Source: JACJYC01 sp964558465 (GTDB lineage: Bacteria > Bacteroidota > Bacteroidia > Chitinophagales > Saprospiraceae). From it: a stretch of DNA of 64,000 nucleotides. The first letter of the stretch is position 1. Each line of letters begins with the position of its first letter. This document shows, one piece after another, positions 8,176-16,905 of the stretch. The stretch lies in the NCBI GenBank assembly GCA_964558465.1, contig CAZLEF010000024.1:25679-89678 (forward strand), written 5' to 3'. A program made the position numbers and the translations under genes. Under the pieces are notes generated by a model. That model did not search any database. It had not been told where the DNA came from and worked only from the letters and a program-made list of their open reading frames with translations.

Positions 8176-9534
8176 TTAAGGGCGAATATCTTCTTTTCGC
8201 CAAATTGCCAGGCTTGGGCAATTGTCGTAAAGCGGGTCGATCAGAATAAAGGTGGCTTCAATTTTTTCCCGGACCCATTCGGCGATGGATTCGTTTTGTT
8301 TGGCCTGAATGGCTGCCGTCTGGATTTTTGAGTAATCCAGGGAGAGGTTGGCCTTGTGCGGGCTGGTACGGGATTGAAGTTGGGCGATCCGAAAAAAGAT
8401 CTCGCCGGTCTGATCCCGGAATTCAAAAGGGGCCGAAACCTCGTTTATCTCGAGGGTATCGATGGCAAAATAGATATCAGGATCAAGGTCCCCGATCTCA
8501 AAAAATGTATTTCCGGTAACCGGATTCACCATTCTTCCGTCATTGTTAAAACTCTGAACTTCTTTGTTGGAATAGGTTTTAACAGCTTGCGAAAAAGGAA
8601 GAGAGTCGGTCTGGATCAGATTACGGATGGAATCGAGGTGTGCCTTTGCAAGTTTTAAATCCGCATCGGTGATTTCAGGTTTGATCAATATATGCCGGAC
8701 TTTGATAGAGTTGCCCCGCCGTTCCAGCATTTGGATGATATGGAATCCGAATTGAGATTCGATGACAGGTGAGATCTCATCTTTTTCCAGCTTGTAAGCG
8801 GCGGCTTCAAATTCGGGTACAAACTTGCCCCTGCGGGTCCAGCCAAGGTCTCCGCCGCCTCGGGCAGACCCATCGTCGGAGAATTTCTGAGCCATTTCCT
8901 CAAATGTGGTCTCTCCATTCAAAATGCGTTGACGGATGACCTCGAGCTTTTCGATGGCTTTTTGTTTTTCCTGTGGGTTAATGACCGGTTTATACACAAT
9001 TTCGCCGATTTCCACTTCGGAATTGAAATAAGGGAGGCTGTCATTGGGGATATTCCGGAAAAAGGTTTTCACTTCGGAAGGTGTGACCGTAATACTGTTG
9101 ATGACATTAGAGCGCATCCGCTCCACCAGGATCTGATTTTTCAGGTCTTCGCGGAATTGATCCTTAACTTCATTGATTGATTGCCCGTAGTATGCTTCAA
9201 ATTGGGTCATATCGTTGTTCATATACCCCAGGATGCGTTCAATCCTGGCGTTGAGCTGATCTTCCACTTCTTCTTCGCCGACTTCAATACTGTCGAGTTT
9301 GGCCTGGTTGAGCAGCAACTTGGAAATGAGGATCTGGTTGAGGAATTCGCACCTGGCTTCTGCGGGCAGAACACCTCGCTGGGCTTCCGTCAGCGCAAAC
9401 TGTTCTTCGACTTCCGAAAGCAAAACGGTTTCCCCGCCGACCGTGGCAATCACTTTATCAATGACCTCAGACTGGCTGTTCAGCCGGAATCCGGAAATAA
9501 AGAAAAGGATCAGCAAAAAAAGTAATGGCCTCAT
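8176..9534 (-). CDS. SurA-like periplasmic peptidyl-prolyl isomerase
   Basis: A 452-residue foldase for outer-membrane proteins. It has a signal peptide (about residues 1-20), a SurA-type N-terminal helical domain (about 22-160; SEVIDKVIATVGGETVLLSEVEEQ is the family start, shown in pieces), then two parvulin domains at about 165-275 and 275-400. The first carries the parvulin core FSDDGSARGGGDLGW and SQFGFHIIQMLERR; the second has RHILIKP but lacks the clear GGDLGW core. It is the last gene of a three-gene foldase cluster, 52 nt after the preceding one. It should act with the BAM machinery in delivering barrels such as those encoded nearby. Confidence 0.88.
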   Translation of the reverse strand: MRPLLFLLILFFISGFRLNSQSEVIDKVIATVGGETVLLSEVEEQFALTEAQRGVLPAEARCEFLNQILISKLLLNQAKLDSIEVGEEEVEDQLNARIERILGYMNNDMTQFEAYYGQSINEVKDQFREDLKNQILVERMRSNVINSITVTPSEVKTFFRNIPNDSLPYFNSEVEIGEIVYKPVINPQEKQKAIEKLEVIRQRILNGETTFEEMAQKFSDDGSARGGGDLGWTRRGKFVPEFEAAAYKLEKDEISPVIESQFGFHIIQMLERRGNSIKVRHILIKPEITDADLKLAKAHLDSIRNLIQTDSLPFSQAVKTYSNKEVQSFNNDGRMVNPVTGNTFFEIGDLDPDIYFAIDTLEINEVSAPFEFRDQTGEIFFRIAQLQSRTSPHKANLSLDYSKIQTAAIQAKQNESIAEWVREKIEATFILIDPLYDNCPSLAIWRKEDIRP

Positions 9535-9586
9535 AAAAACGCTCGGTTAAAAAAGTGTATGCCGGCAATTTAAGTCCGGCGGGTAC

Positions 9587-10453
9587 TCAGTGAGTAAATA
9601 AAATTTCCACGTTATTCCTTCTGGTCTCCCGTTGGTACAATTCTTCCTTGGCTTCTTCCAACAATTTGAGCATGCGCTGATGAAGGATAAATTTTCTGGC
9701 TTGCCCTTCAATATAGGACAAAGGGGCGATTTCCTTCCGGTTTTTCAATTCAAACAACCTGAAAAAATATTGACTATTGCCATCCCGCTGGGTAAACTCC
9801 CGTTTGGAACCGACATTGTCGGCGGTGATAGTCCCCGGAGGCATCTCTGCTGCAATGTCTTCCAGGCTGTACCAGACACTATCCTCAAGCAAGTGGGCAG
9901 CTGCATATCTGCTGCAATATTCAATGAGTTCTTTAAAATCCTCTTTCTTGTTGCTGCTCCACAAACGCCGCAATTTTTCCTCCTGGGTTAAAGGCAGCGG
10001 AACTTTGATGAAATAACACCGGATGATAGGGGTTTCCAGTTGATATTGCTCCTTGTTCCGTTCATAAAATTCGGTCAGCTCTGCCTGCGAAATGGTGGAA
10101 TCAAGCCTTTGCTCAACCAGCACTTTCTCATAATTGTGTTTGATCAGGGAGGCTCTGTAATCCCGCACTAGCTTATCGATGTTCAAATCGCTCGGGACAT
10201 TCCGTTCGGCTTCCTGCATCAGGACCGTTTCCTTCAGCCAGCGTTGTATATAACTGTCAATTATTTTATTACTGTCACTGTCCGTAGCATCGGGCGGGAA
10301 CATTCCATCCAGTTCGGAAAGGTACAATATTTTGTTTTGAACCTTTGCAAGTGGTATGTCCTCCGGGCGGTCGCCTTTTTGAAACTGACATCCAAAGTTT
10401 CCGGCAACAGCCAGTATCCCGAAAAGAAATAGGGCGCTTAAGTATCTCGTCAT
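9587..10453 (-). CDS. SurA/PpiC-related periplasmic protein, degenerate isomerase
   Basis: A 288-residue protein starting MTRYLSALFLFGILAVAGNF with a Cys at about residue 22 (GNFGC), a probable but not canonical lipobox. The frame is open further upstream to 10666, but that stretch overlaps the neighbouring foldase gene, so I chose ATG 10453. The body resembles a SurA N-terminal helical domain (VLMQEAERN, ISQAELTEFYERNKEQY) followed by a region placed like a parvulin domain but lacking its GGDLGW and GFH motifs. It is sandwiched between two parvulin-type foldases with 31 and 52 nt gaps. Likely a chaperone without isomerase activity. Confidence 0.7.
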   Translation of the reverse strand: MTRYLSALFLFGILAVAGNFGCQFQKGDRPEDIPLAKVQNKILYLSELDGMFPPDATDSDSNKIIDSYIQRWLKETVLMQEAERNVPSDLNIDKLVRDYRASLIKHNYEKVLVEQRLDSTISQAELTEFYERNKEQYQLETPIIRCYFIKVPLPLTQEEKLRRLWSSNKKEDFKELIEYCSRYAAAHLLEDSVWYSLEDIAAEMPPGTITADNVGSKREFTQRDGNSQYFFRLFELKNRKEIAPLSYIEGQARKFILHQRMLKLLEEAKEELYQRETRRNNVEILFTH

Positions 10454-10484
10454 TCCTGGATTTTCCTTTTTGGGATCATTTATT

Positions 10485-12470
10485 TTATTTTTTAATGACC
10501 AGGCTTTCCAATACATTGCGGTCGATGCGGACGGAAAATTCTTCCGCCAGTTGTTCAACCCATTGCCTTTCAAGGTGGTCCTGGTAGTCGGCCAGAATAT
10601 ACCCTCTGGCTTCCTGCAGGGTTTTTTCAGCCGGCGGCAAAACTTTTTCGATTTTGTAAACAACAAAAATTTTACTTCTTGGAGACATGGTTGCCTTGCT
10701 TACACTTCCGGTTTTCCACTCCATCTGATCCAGTTCGGCATTCCGGCCTTTTTCAATGGTTTCTTCTTCTGCATTGACAATAATGGCTTCCGACGTGTTG
10801 AATTTGCCCTGGATCTCCGGAGTTGAATGATTTTCTGCAAATTTCCGGATCTCCTCAATCCGGTCTTTATACTGATCACTGATCCGGAAAACCGTTGTGA
10901 CTGCGCGTTGCCCCCACCGGTATTTGCCCTTAATGGTGTCATAAAACTTTTCAAGGCCGGCCGAATCCTGGGAGGCCTTGTCCCAAACCAACATTTTGGT
11001 CGCTTCAAATAAAAGAATACCCTCTTCGTATTCCCGCATAAGGGATTTAAATTCGGGGTATTTTTCTTCCAGGCGGCCTTCTTCGAATTTTAATACCTGC
11101 TCATTGATGAAACTTTCATACAAAGATCTGGCTGCAACGCCTACATCCCCGCCCCGGCCCATCCGGAGCCGCTCCCGTGAGGCCCGATTCAGATAGTCGG
11201 TGAATTCACCGAGAGAAACATTAAAATTCTTTCCCAATGAGAAAAGGATTTCACCGGACTTGATTTCGGGCGCTTTCCACTTAAAGGTCAGGAAAGTATC
11301 CGTCAGGCTGTTCACGAAATTATCGAGGACAGCCCGGTTTTCCCTGAAACCGTTTTCTTTTTTGATGCGGGCCAGCATACCCGATTTTGCGTGCGCGAAC
11401 CGGGGGTCCTGGCTGATTTTGGTCTCTAAACGACTTTTCTCGACGTTATAAGGTTGTATGCCTTTAAGAGAAATTCGTTTTACGATATGCCAGCCGACGC
11501 TGGTGCGGAAAGGCGCAGAGAAATCGCCGTCGTTTTTCAGGGCAAAAGCGGCCTCTTCGAAAGCGTCTTCCAGTTGTTGAACACCAAAAAAGCCGATATA
11601 GCCGCCGCGTTGAGCCGTTTGACGGTCCTGGCTGAATTTGGTGGCGATTCCCTCAAAATCGGCTCCTGCCACCAGCAGTTTATGGAGGCTGTCAATTTTT
11701 TCCTTGGTACCGTTGGGGTTGTTGTTATCCAAACGAAGGAGGATATGGGAGGCTTCGATTTGTCCGATTGCAGGTCTGCGTGCATGGACGACGATGAGAT
11801 GGAAACCGGCTTCCGACCGGATCGGGCCGGTCAGTTTTTCCAAAGGAGCTGAATAGGCGGCTGTCTCCAGAGCGTATAATCCACGAGGGAAAACAGCGGT
11901 AACAAACCCGATCCTGCCGCCATTTGTCAGGGCGCTGCGGTCGTCCGAAACTTTTTGGGCCACCCCTGTAAATGCTTCACCGCCCTGGATCCTGCGTTTG
12001 GCATCCATGATTTTTTCGAATGCAGCCAGGGTGTCGGCAGGCGTTGCTTCCGGCTGTATGGTCACCAGGATATGGCTGATATCTACATCTTGTTGAATGC
12101 GCTCGTAAGCTTCTGCTGTGAGTTTGTCTGTAACCGTCCGGTCAATCAGGTAGGCGTCTGCCAATTGGCGGCGATAACCGGCCAGTTCATCCATCAGTTG
12201 GGGCACGGTGTCCAGGCGCATTTGCCGGGCTTTTTGAACTTTTAATTTGAATTTGACGTAAAGATCCAGGTACTCTTCGACGGATTTTTTGGAATAATCG
12301 GCATTCTGGCCATTGGTTTTGCCATATATATATTTGAATTCAGAAACATGCACAGGCGCATTATTTACAGAAAACAAAACAGGGTCGCCGGCTGTTTGGG
12401 CCTGCAGGATTGCGGCAACTGTAGTTACCAGGAAGATCAAAACTATCAGTCGTTGCGTCATATCATTCAT
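10485..12470 (-). CDS. Periplasmic parvulin-type peptidyl-prolyl isomerase with two PPIase domains
   Basis: A 661-residue secreted foldase. The signal peptide is hydrophobic (QRLIVLIFLVTTVAAILQAQ); ATG 12461 is an equally good start and the open frame to 12536 lacks family support. Two parvulin domains are visible at about residues 130-230 (DISHILV, SALTNGGRIGFV, AGFHLIVV) and 235-340 (EASHILLRL, TAQRGGYIGFFG, VGWHIVKR). A long C-terminal half of about 300 residues resembles the helical region of PpiD/SurA-like proteins from Bacteroidota. It heads the three-gene foldase operon, with a promoter box 18 nt upstream of its start. Confidence 0.85.
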   Translation of the reverse strand: MNDMTQRLIVLIFLVTTVAAILQAQTAGDPVLFSVNNAPVHVSEFKYIYGKTNGQNADYSKKSVEEYLDLYVKFKLKVQKARQMRLDTVPQLMDELAGYRRQLADAYLIDRTVTDKLTAEAYERIQQDVDISHILVTIQPEATPADTLAAFEKIMDAKRRIQGGEAFTGVAQKVSDDRSALTNGGRIGFVTAVFPRGLYALETAAYSAPLEKLTGPIRSEAGFHLIVVHARRPAIGQIEASHILLRLDNNNPNGTKEKIDSLHKLLVAGADFEGIATKFSQDRQTAQRGGYIGFFGVQQLEDAFEEAAFALKNDGDFSAPFRTSVGWHIVKRISLKGIQPYNVEKSRLETKISQDPRFAHAKSGMLARIKKENGFRENRAVLDNFVNSLTDTFLTFKWKAPEIKSGEILFSLGKNFNVSLGEFTDYLNRASRERLRMGRGGDVGVAARSLYESFINEQVLKFEEGRLEEKYPEFKSLMREYEEGILLFEATKMLVWDKASQDSAGLEKFYDTIKGKYRWGQRAVTTVFRISDQYKDRIEEIRKFAENHSTPEIQGKFNTSEAIIVNAEEETIEKGRNAELDQMEWKTGSVSKATMSPRSKIFVVYKIEKVLPPAEKTLQEARGYILADYQDHLERQWVEQLAEEFSVRIDRNVLESLVIKK

Positions 12471-12487
12471 GTTTTGAAAAAACGGTG

Positions 12488-12495
12488 CAAAGTTA
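12488..12495 (-). promoter_or_regulatory. -7 box of the foldase operon
   Basis: On the minus strand TAACTTTGC matches the Bacteroidota -7 box TAnnTTTG followed by the common C. It lies 18 nt before ATG 12470, which argues against the open frame upstream to 12536 being the true start. No clear TTTG is found at the -33 position. Confidence 0.55.
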
Positions 12496-12601
12496 GTAAT
12501 AAGGAACGGAAACCACCCCCAAGGATTGAGAATCAATTGAAATTGATCCGCAAATACCAGGCCATTTCGCTAAGCGAAACGATATTTTATGAAAAAAATT
12601 A

Positions 12602-15076
12602 TTATTCCTGTATATATACTCTTTTTACCCTGCCGGATATCCCGGCGATGATTTCATAAGAAATCGTGCAGGCGGCTTCGGCAAGGGTTTCAACGGGCCA
12701 GTCGGGGCCAAATACAATGGCAATATCGCCTTCGGCCACCCCTGGGATATCCGTCACATCCACCATGGTCATATCCATACAGATGTTACCGACGGTTGGC
12801 GCGGCTTTGCCCCGTATCCTGACCTTGAACCTGCCGTTTCCAGCCAACCTCGAAAGGCCGTCAGCATATCCAAGGCTCAGGGTGGCAATTTTGCGGGGAG
12901 AGTTGATTTTACCCGATCGGCTGTAACTCACCGTTTCGCCTGCAGCAAGTTCCCGGATCTGTGAAATGGTTGCTTTTAAGGTGAGTACCGGTTGCAAATC
13001 TTTTGACAGGTCGGCCCCGACGCCCACGCCATACAACCCAATCCCGAGCCGGACCATATCCATTTGGTAATCCGGGAATCTTGCAATCCCGCCGGTATTG
13101 AGCACATGCCGCAGAGGGCGGTACCCAAGTGCGTGTTCAATCCGGGTATACATCGACTGGTAACGCGCCATCTGCTGGTGGGTGAACTCGTCAAATTCCG
13201 GTGAGTCGCTCGCTGCCAAATGGGTGAATACAGATTTTACAACCAATAAAGGGTAGCGCTTCAACAAACGGATCAGTTCGCCGGTCTGGAAGGGTTCAAA
13301 CCCTAAACGATGCATGCCGGTATCCAATTTCAGATGAATCGTGATCTGGAGTTCCTTTTTGGATGCAAAGGCCGCCAGTTCATTTAATTGGAGCAGGCTG
13401 TAAATTTCAGGCTCCAGATTATACTCGATCAACGCATCAAATGTAGCGGGTTCAGGGTTCAGCACCAGAATAGGCAGGTTGATACCGCTCCTGCGAAGGT
13501 CGATTCCTTCATCAGCGTAGGCAACAGCCAGGTAATGAACACCCTGATAAGCCAGGAGCCGTGCAACTTCAAGGCTCCCGCTTCCATATGCCGCTGCTTT
13601 TACCATCACCATCAATTGAACCCCGGGGATCAGCTTTTTCTGGAAAACCTGCAAGTTGGAGGCAACGCCGGCCAGGTTCACTTCCAGCAGGGTGCGGTGG
13701 GTATGCGGTTGCAGTCTTCTGGCGATCCTTTCAAATGCAAAGGGCCTGGCGCCTTTCAGCAAGATGGATTCGTTGAAAAAATCACTTTCCCTGAAAGAAG
13801 CCAGGAAAGCTTCAGTTGAAGGGAAAAAAAACGCTGGATACGGGTCCGGCAAGTATCGCCCCAATTCGACCACTTCGCGGCCAATTCCAAAAACACGGCT
13901 TACACCCTCTTCCTTGATCAGGCCGGCAACTTTTTGATAGATGTCTTGTTTTTCCCGGATGCCGATTTCCAGAAAATCGGACAAGAAAAGGGTTTTAGCG
14001 GCGCCTTGCCGCTGACGAGCCAAAAAATGGAGTGCGATTGACAGGGATTGGAAATCAGAATTATAACTGTCATTGATCAGGGTGCATCCGTTGATGCCCT
14101 CCCTGAGTTCAAGCCGCATTTCAACTGCTTCCAGATGCTTAAGGCCTTCCAGGATGACCGGCAGAGGAACGTCGAGCGCCAGTGCCGCAGCCCAGACATG
14201 CAACGCATTTTCGATTGAGGCTTCATCTGTAAATGGAATGCATGCCTCCATTTCCTGCCCCTGGTAACAGGCCTGAAACCGGGTTTGACCAGGAGAAATG
14301 ACTGTTTCCCGGATCTGCAGATCTGCGGGTTGTGAGGTAGACCAGGAAAATACCTGTCGCCCCAGCGCTTCTACAGCCTTTTCGACAACCGCATTTCCTT
14401 TTCTGTAAACGATCCGTTTGGCCTGTTGAAACAGCAGCAGCTTTTCTTTGATCTTTTCATCCCTGGAACTGAACCCTGCGTCGTGAGCAGCCCCGATATT
14501 GGTAAAAATGCCGATATCGGGCCGGATGATCCTTTCCAGCTTTTGCATCTCTCCGGGTCGGGAAATGCCGGCTTCAAAAATGGCGATTTCATGTTCGGGT
14601 TCGATCTGCCACACAGAAAGGGGGACGCCGGTTTGGGAATTATAGCTTCTCGGGCTCCGGATGCATTTTGCGCTCGCCGATAAAATCCGGTACAACCACT
14701 CTTTGACAACCGTCTTGCCGTTGCTGCCGGTAATACCAACGACAGGGATGTTGAACCTGGATCTGTGGAATGCAGCCAGATTTTGCAACGCCGCTATAGG
14801 TGTCTGCATCGCGGGCAATAAAAAACAGGCGTCAGGGAATAAGGTTTCACCGGGGCGTCTTTCCACGACAAAAGACCGAACTCCGCGAAGGTATGCTGCA
14901 GAAATAAAATCATGGCCATCCCGAGTAGGGCCTTTCAGGGCAAAAAACAGGGAATTGGCCGGAGTAACGATATGGCGGCTATCCGTTATTAAGTGTTCAA
15001 TTTCTCTATCCGGAGAGTTGGCCGGATAAATGGATGCGTTTAAAATTTTGGCAATATGGTGAATACCGTATTTCAT
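12602..15076 (-). CDS. Bifunctional MurF / alanine racemase
   Basis: An 824-residue fusion. Residues about 1-455 are MurF (UDP-MurNAc-tripeptide--D-Ala-D-Ala ligase), with the P-loop GITGSNGKTVVKEWL, the Mur-ligase motif LINDSYNSDFQSL and the N-terminal ITDSRHI uridine pocket. Residues about 460-824 are a fold-III alanine racemase: VMVKAAAYGSG holds the PLP lysine, and LKLDTGMHRLGFEP, RLGIGLYG and VGNICMDMTMVDVTD follow. The fusion couples D-Ala supply to its use in the wall precursor and is a known Bacteroidota arrangement. I chose ATG 15076 because the residues MKYGIHHIAKILNA fit the MurF start; the frame extends ten codons further. It is 75 nt downstream of proS. Confidence 0.95.
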   Translation of the reverse strand: MKYGIHHIAKILNASIYPANSPDREIEHLITDSRHIVTPANSLFFALKGPTRDGHDFISAAYLRGVRSFVVERRPGETLFPDACFLLPAMQTPIAALQNLAAFHRSRFNIPVVGITGSNGKTVVKEWLYRILSASAKCIRSPRSYNSQTGVPLSVWQIEPEHEIAIFEAGISRPGEMQKLERIIRPDIGIFTNIGAAHDAGFSSRDEKIKEKLLLFQQAKRIVYRKGNAVVEKAVEALGRQVFSWSTSQPADLQIRETVISPGQTRFQACYQGQEMEACIPFTDEASIENALHVWAAALALDVPLPVILEGLKHLEAVEMRLELREGINGCTLINDSYNSDFQSLSIALHFLARQRQGAAKTLFLSDFLEIGIREKQDIYQKVAGLIKEEGVSRVFGIGREVVELGRYLPDPYPAFFFPSTEAFLASFRESDFFNESILLKGARPFAFERIARRLQPHTHRTLLEVNLAGVASNLQVFQKKLIPGVQLMVMVKAAAYGSGSLEVARLLAYQGVHYLAVAYADEGIDLRRSGINLPILVLNPEPATFDALIEYNLEPEIYSLLQLNELAAFASKKELQITIHLKLDTGMHRLGFEPFQTGELIRLLKRYPLLVVKSVFTHLAASDSPEFDEFTHQQMARYQSMYTRIEHALGYRPLRHVLNTGGIARFPDYQMDMVRLGIGLYGVGVGADLSKDLQPVLTLKATISQIRELAAGETVSYSRSGKINSPRKIATLSLGYADGLSRLAGNGRFKVRIRGKAAPTVGNICMDMTMVDVTDIPGVAEGDIAIVFGPDWPVETLAEAACTISYEIIAGISGRVKRVYIQE

Positions 15077-15151
15077 CGGGTTTATGGGAAGGGTTATTCG
15101 CCACACACGTTGGCTTTCAAAAAACCAGCGATTCCTATGGTTGGTTGAAGT

Positions 15152-16621
15152 TTAATAAGCCTTGGCAAATAACACCCGTTGTTTGGACGGTTTTCCGGTC
15201 AGAATACAGGTTCCGTCTTCTTGTTCGTTGTCAATTGGAATGCAGCGGATCGTAGCTTTGGTCAGATCCTTGATGCGCAATTCGGTTTCGGTAGTCCCGT
15301 CCCAGTGGGCAGAGATAAAGCCGGGGATATCCTGGTCGATAAGGTCTTTAAAATCGTCAAAATTATCGATCCGGGTAGTTTTTTCCGTCCGGAAATCCCT
15401 GGCTTTGTTAAAAAGGCTGGATTGAATGTCCTTGAGCAGATCCTCAACGTACCGGTCGATGCCATCCAGGGGTTGGGAAGTTTTTTCTTTGGTATCCCGG
15501 CGGGATACCTCCACAACGCGGTTTTCCAGGTCGCGCTGACCGATAGCAAGCCGAACGGGGATGCCGCGCAATTCCTGTTCGGCAAATTTGAACCCTGTCC
15601 GTTTTTTCATGTCCGTATCATAAGTGCTCGTAATCCCTTTGGCTTTCAGTGCCTCCATGATCCTGTGAGCAACGTCGTCGATTTCGGGCGCCGGTTTTGG
15701 GATCGGGATGATGGCTACCTGGATGGGCGCCAGTTTAGGGGGTACGACAAGGCCTTCATCGTCGGAATGTGTCATGATGAGACCTCCGATCAAGCGGGTT
15801 GAGACACCCCAGGAGGTAGCCCAGACAAAATCTTCCTGGTTGTTTTCATTGAGGAATTTGACGTCAAAAGCTTTGGCGAAATTTTGCCCCAGAAAGTGAG
15901 AAGTTCCGGCTTGCAGGGCTTTACCATCCTGCATGAGGGCTTCAACACAGTAAGTTTCTTCAGCGCCGGCAAAACGTTCGTTGGGCGTTTTAATGCCTTT
16001 GATCACCGGCATGGCCATATATTCTTCAGCGAATTTGGCGTAGATATCCAGTATCCGAAGCGTTTCCTCAACAGCTTCTCCTTTGGTAGCGTGTGCGGTA
16101 TGGCCTTCTTGCCAGAGGAATTCGGCAGTCCGGAGAAAAAGCCGGGTTCGCAGTTCCCAACGCACAACATTTGCCCATTGGTTGATGAGCAGCGGGAGAT
16201 CGCGGTAGGAATTGATCCAATCCTTATAAGTGTGCCAGATAATGGTTTCTGAAGTAGGGCGGACAATCAATTCTTCCTCAAGTTTGGCATCCGGATCCAC
16301 AACCAGGCCGTTGCCATCAGGCGATTTCATCAGGCGGTGGTGCGTTACAATGGCACACTCTTTGGCGAATCCTTCCACATGTTCCGCTTCCCTGCTCAGG
16401 AAGCTTTTGGGGATGAACAAGGGGAAATAAGCATTCACATGGCCGGTTTCCTTGAACATCCGGTCCAGTTGGTCCCGCATATTTTCCCAGATGGCAAAGC
16501 CATAAGGCTTGATGACCATACACCCCCTTACAGCGGAGTTATCCGCCAGGTTAGCCTTCTTAACCACATCAATGTACCATTGGGAGTAATCCTCCGCTCT
16601 TCCTGTGATTTCTTTTGCCAT
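15152..16621 (-). CDS. proS: prolyl-tRNA synthetase (short, archaeal/eukaryotic-like type)
   Basis: Class II synthetase of 489 residues that charges tRNA-Pro. The length and the start [19 protein letters not shown] fit the short ProRS type without the bacterial editing insertion. Family marks include [16 protein letters not shown], the motif 2 region RPTSETIIW and [21 protein letters not shown], and motif 3 [21 protein letters not shown]. An anticodon-binding domain and a C-terminal zinc-associated domain end with the family's final Tyr. It is the first gene of a proS - murF-alr unit on the minus strand. Confidence 0.96.
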   Translation of the reverse strand: MAKEITGRAEDYSQWYIDVVKKANLADNSAVRGCMVIKPYGFAIWENMRDQLDRMFKETGHVNAYFPLFIPKSFLSREAEHVEGFAKECAIVTHHRLMKSPDGNGLVVDPDAKLEEELIVRPTSETIIWHTYKDWINSYRDLPLLINQWANVVRWELRTRLFLRTAEFLWQEGHTAHATKGEAVEETLRILDIYAKFAEEYMAMPVIKGIKTPNERFAGAEETYCVEALMQDGKALQAGTSHFLGQNFAKAFDVKFLNENNQEDFVWATSWGVSTRLIGGLIMTHSDDEGLVVPPKLAPIQVAIIPIPKPAPEIDDVAHRIMEALKAKGITSTYDTDMKKRTGFKFAEQELRGIPVRLAIGQRDLENRVVEVSRRDTKEKTSQPLDGIDRYVEDLLKDIQSSLFNKARDFRTEKTTRIDNFDDFKDLIDQDIPGFISAHWDGTTETELRIKDLTKATIRCIPIDNEQEDGTCILTGKPSKQRVLFAKAY

Positions 16622-16644
16622 ATGATTTTTCCGGTTTGAAAAAC

Positions 16645-16674
16645 TTGATTATCAAACGATTGTTTCTATATTTG
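16645..16674 (+). promoter_or_regulatory. Plus-strand promoter upstream of the Tyr/Gly-rich protein gene
   Basis: TTG at 16645-16647, 19 nt, then TATATTTG at 16667-16674 matches the Bacteroidota promoter pattern. Transcription from it would run through about 225 nt of leader before the ATG at 16906, and part of that leader is antisense to the proposed proS leader. Confidence 0.5.
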
Positions 16675-16715
16675 AGGTCTGGTTTTAAAAAAGGGCAATT
16701 CCGGATTATTTAACA

Positions 16716-16776
16716 AATTTTAACTATGTTTTATGTGGCGCCGCCCAATTTTTGCGTCTTAACAATAGTTAAAATT
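16716..16776. repeat. 12-bp perfect inverted repeat in the proS divergent region
   Basis: AATTTTAACTAT (16716-16727) and ATAGTTAAAATT (16765-16776) are perfect reverse complements separated by 37 nt. Several more GTTAA/TTAAC half-sites lie around it. It sits between the two opposing promoters and could be an operator, a cruciform or a leader RNA stem. Confidence 0.55.
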
Positions 16777-16842
16777 GTAAGTTAAACAACTTTAACAGCC
16801 CCGCGCTGAAACTTTAAATCCTTTTTAACTAAAAAGTAGGCG

Positions 16843-16873
16843 CAAATGTAATAATTTAGGGGTTGTAATTGAA
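16843..16873 (-). promoter_or_regulatory. Minus-strand promoter for proS
   Basis: On the minus strand TACATTTGCG (plus coordinates 16843-16850) is a full -7 match (TAnnTTTG), and a TTTC is close to the expected -33 place (16871-16874). It would give proS a leader of about 215 nt. Confidence 0.5.
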
Positions 16874-16905
16874 AAATGACTTGCTAATCACTTTTAAAAA
16901 TTGAT

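Noticed and set aside
12470..12536. Longer start for the two-domain foldase
   Set aside because: It would overlap the -7 box at 12488-12495 and place non-signal residues before the signal peptide.
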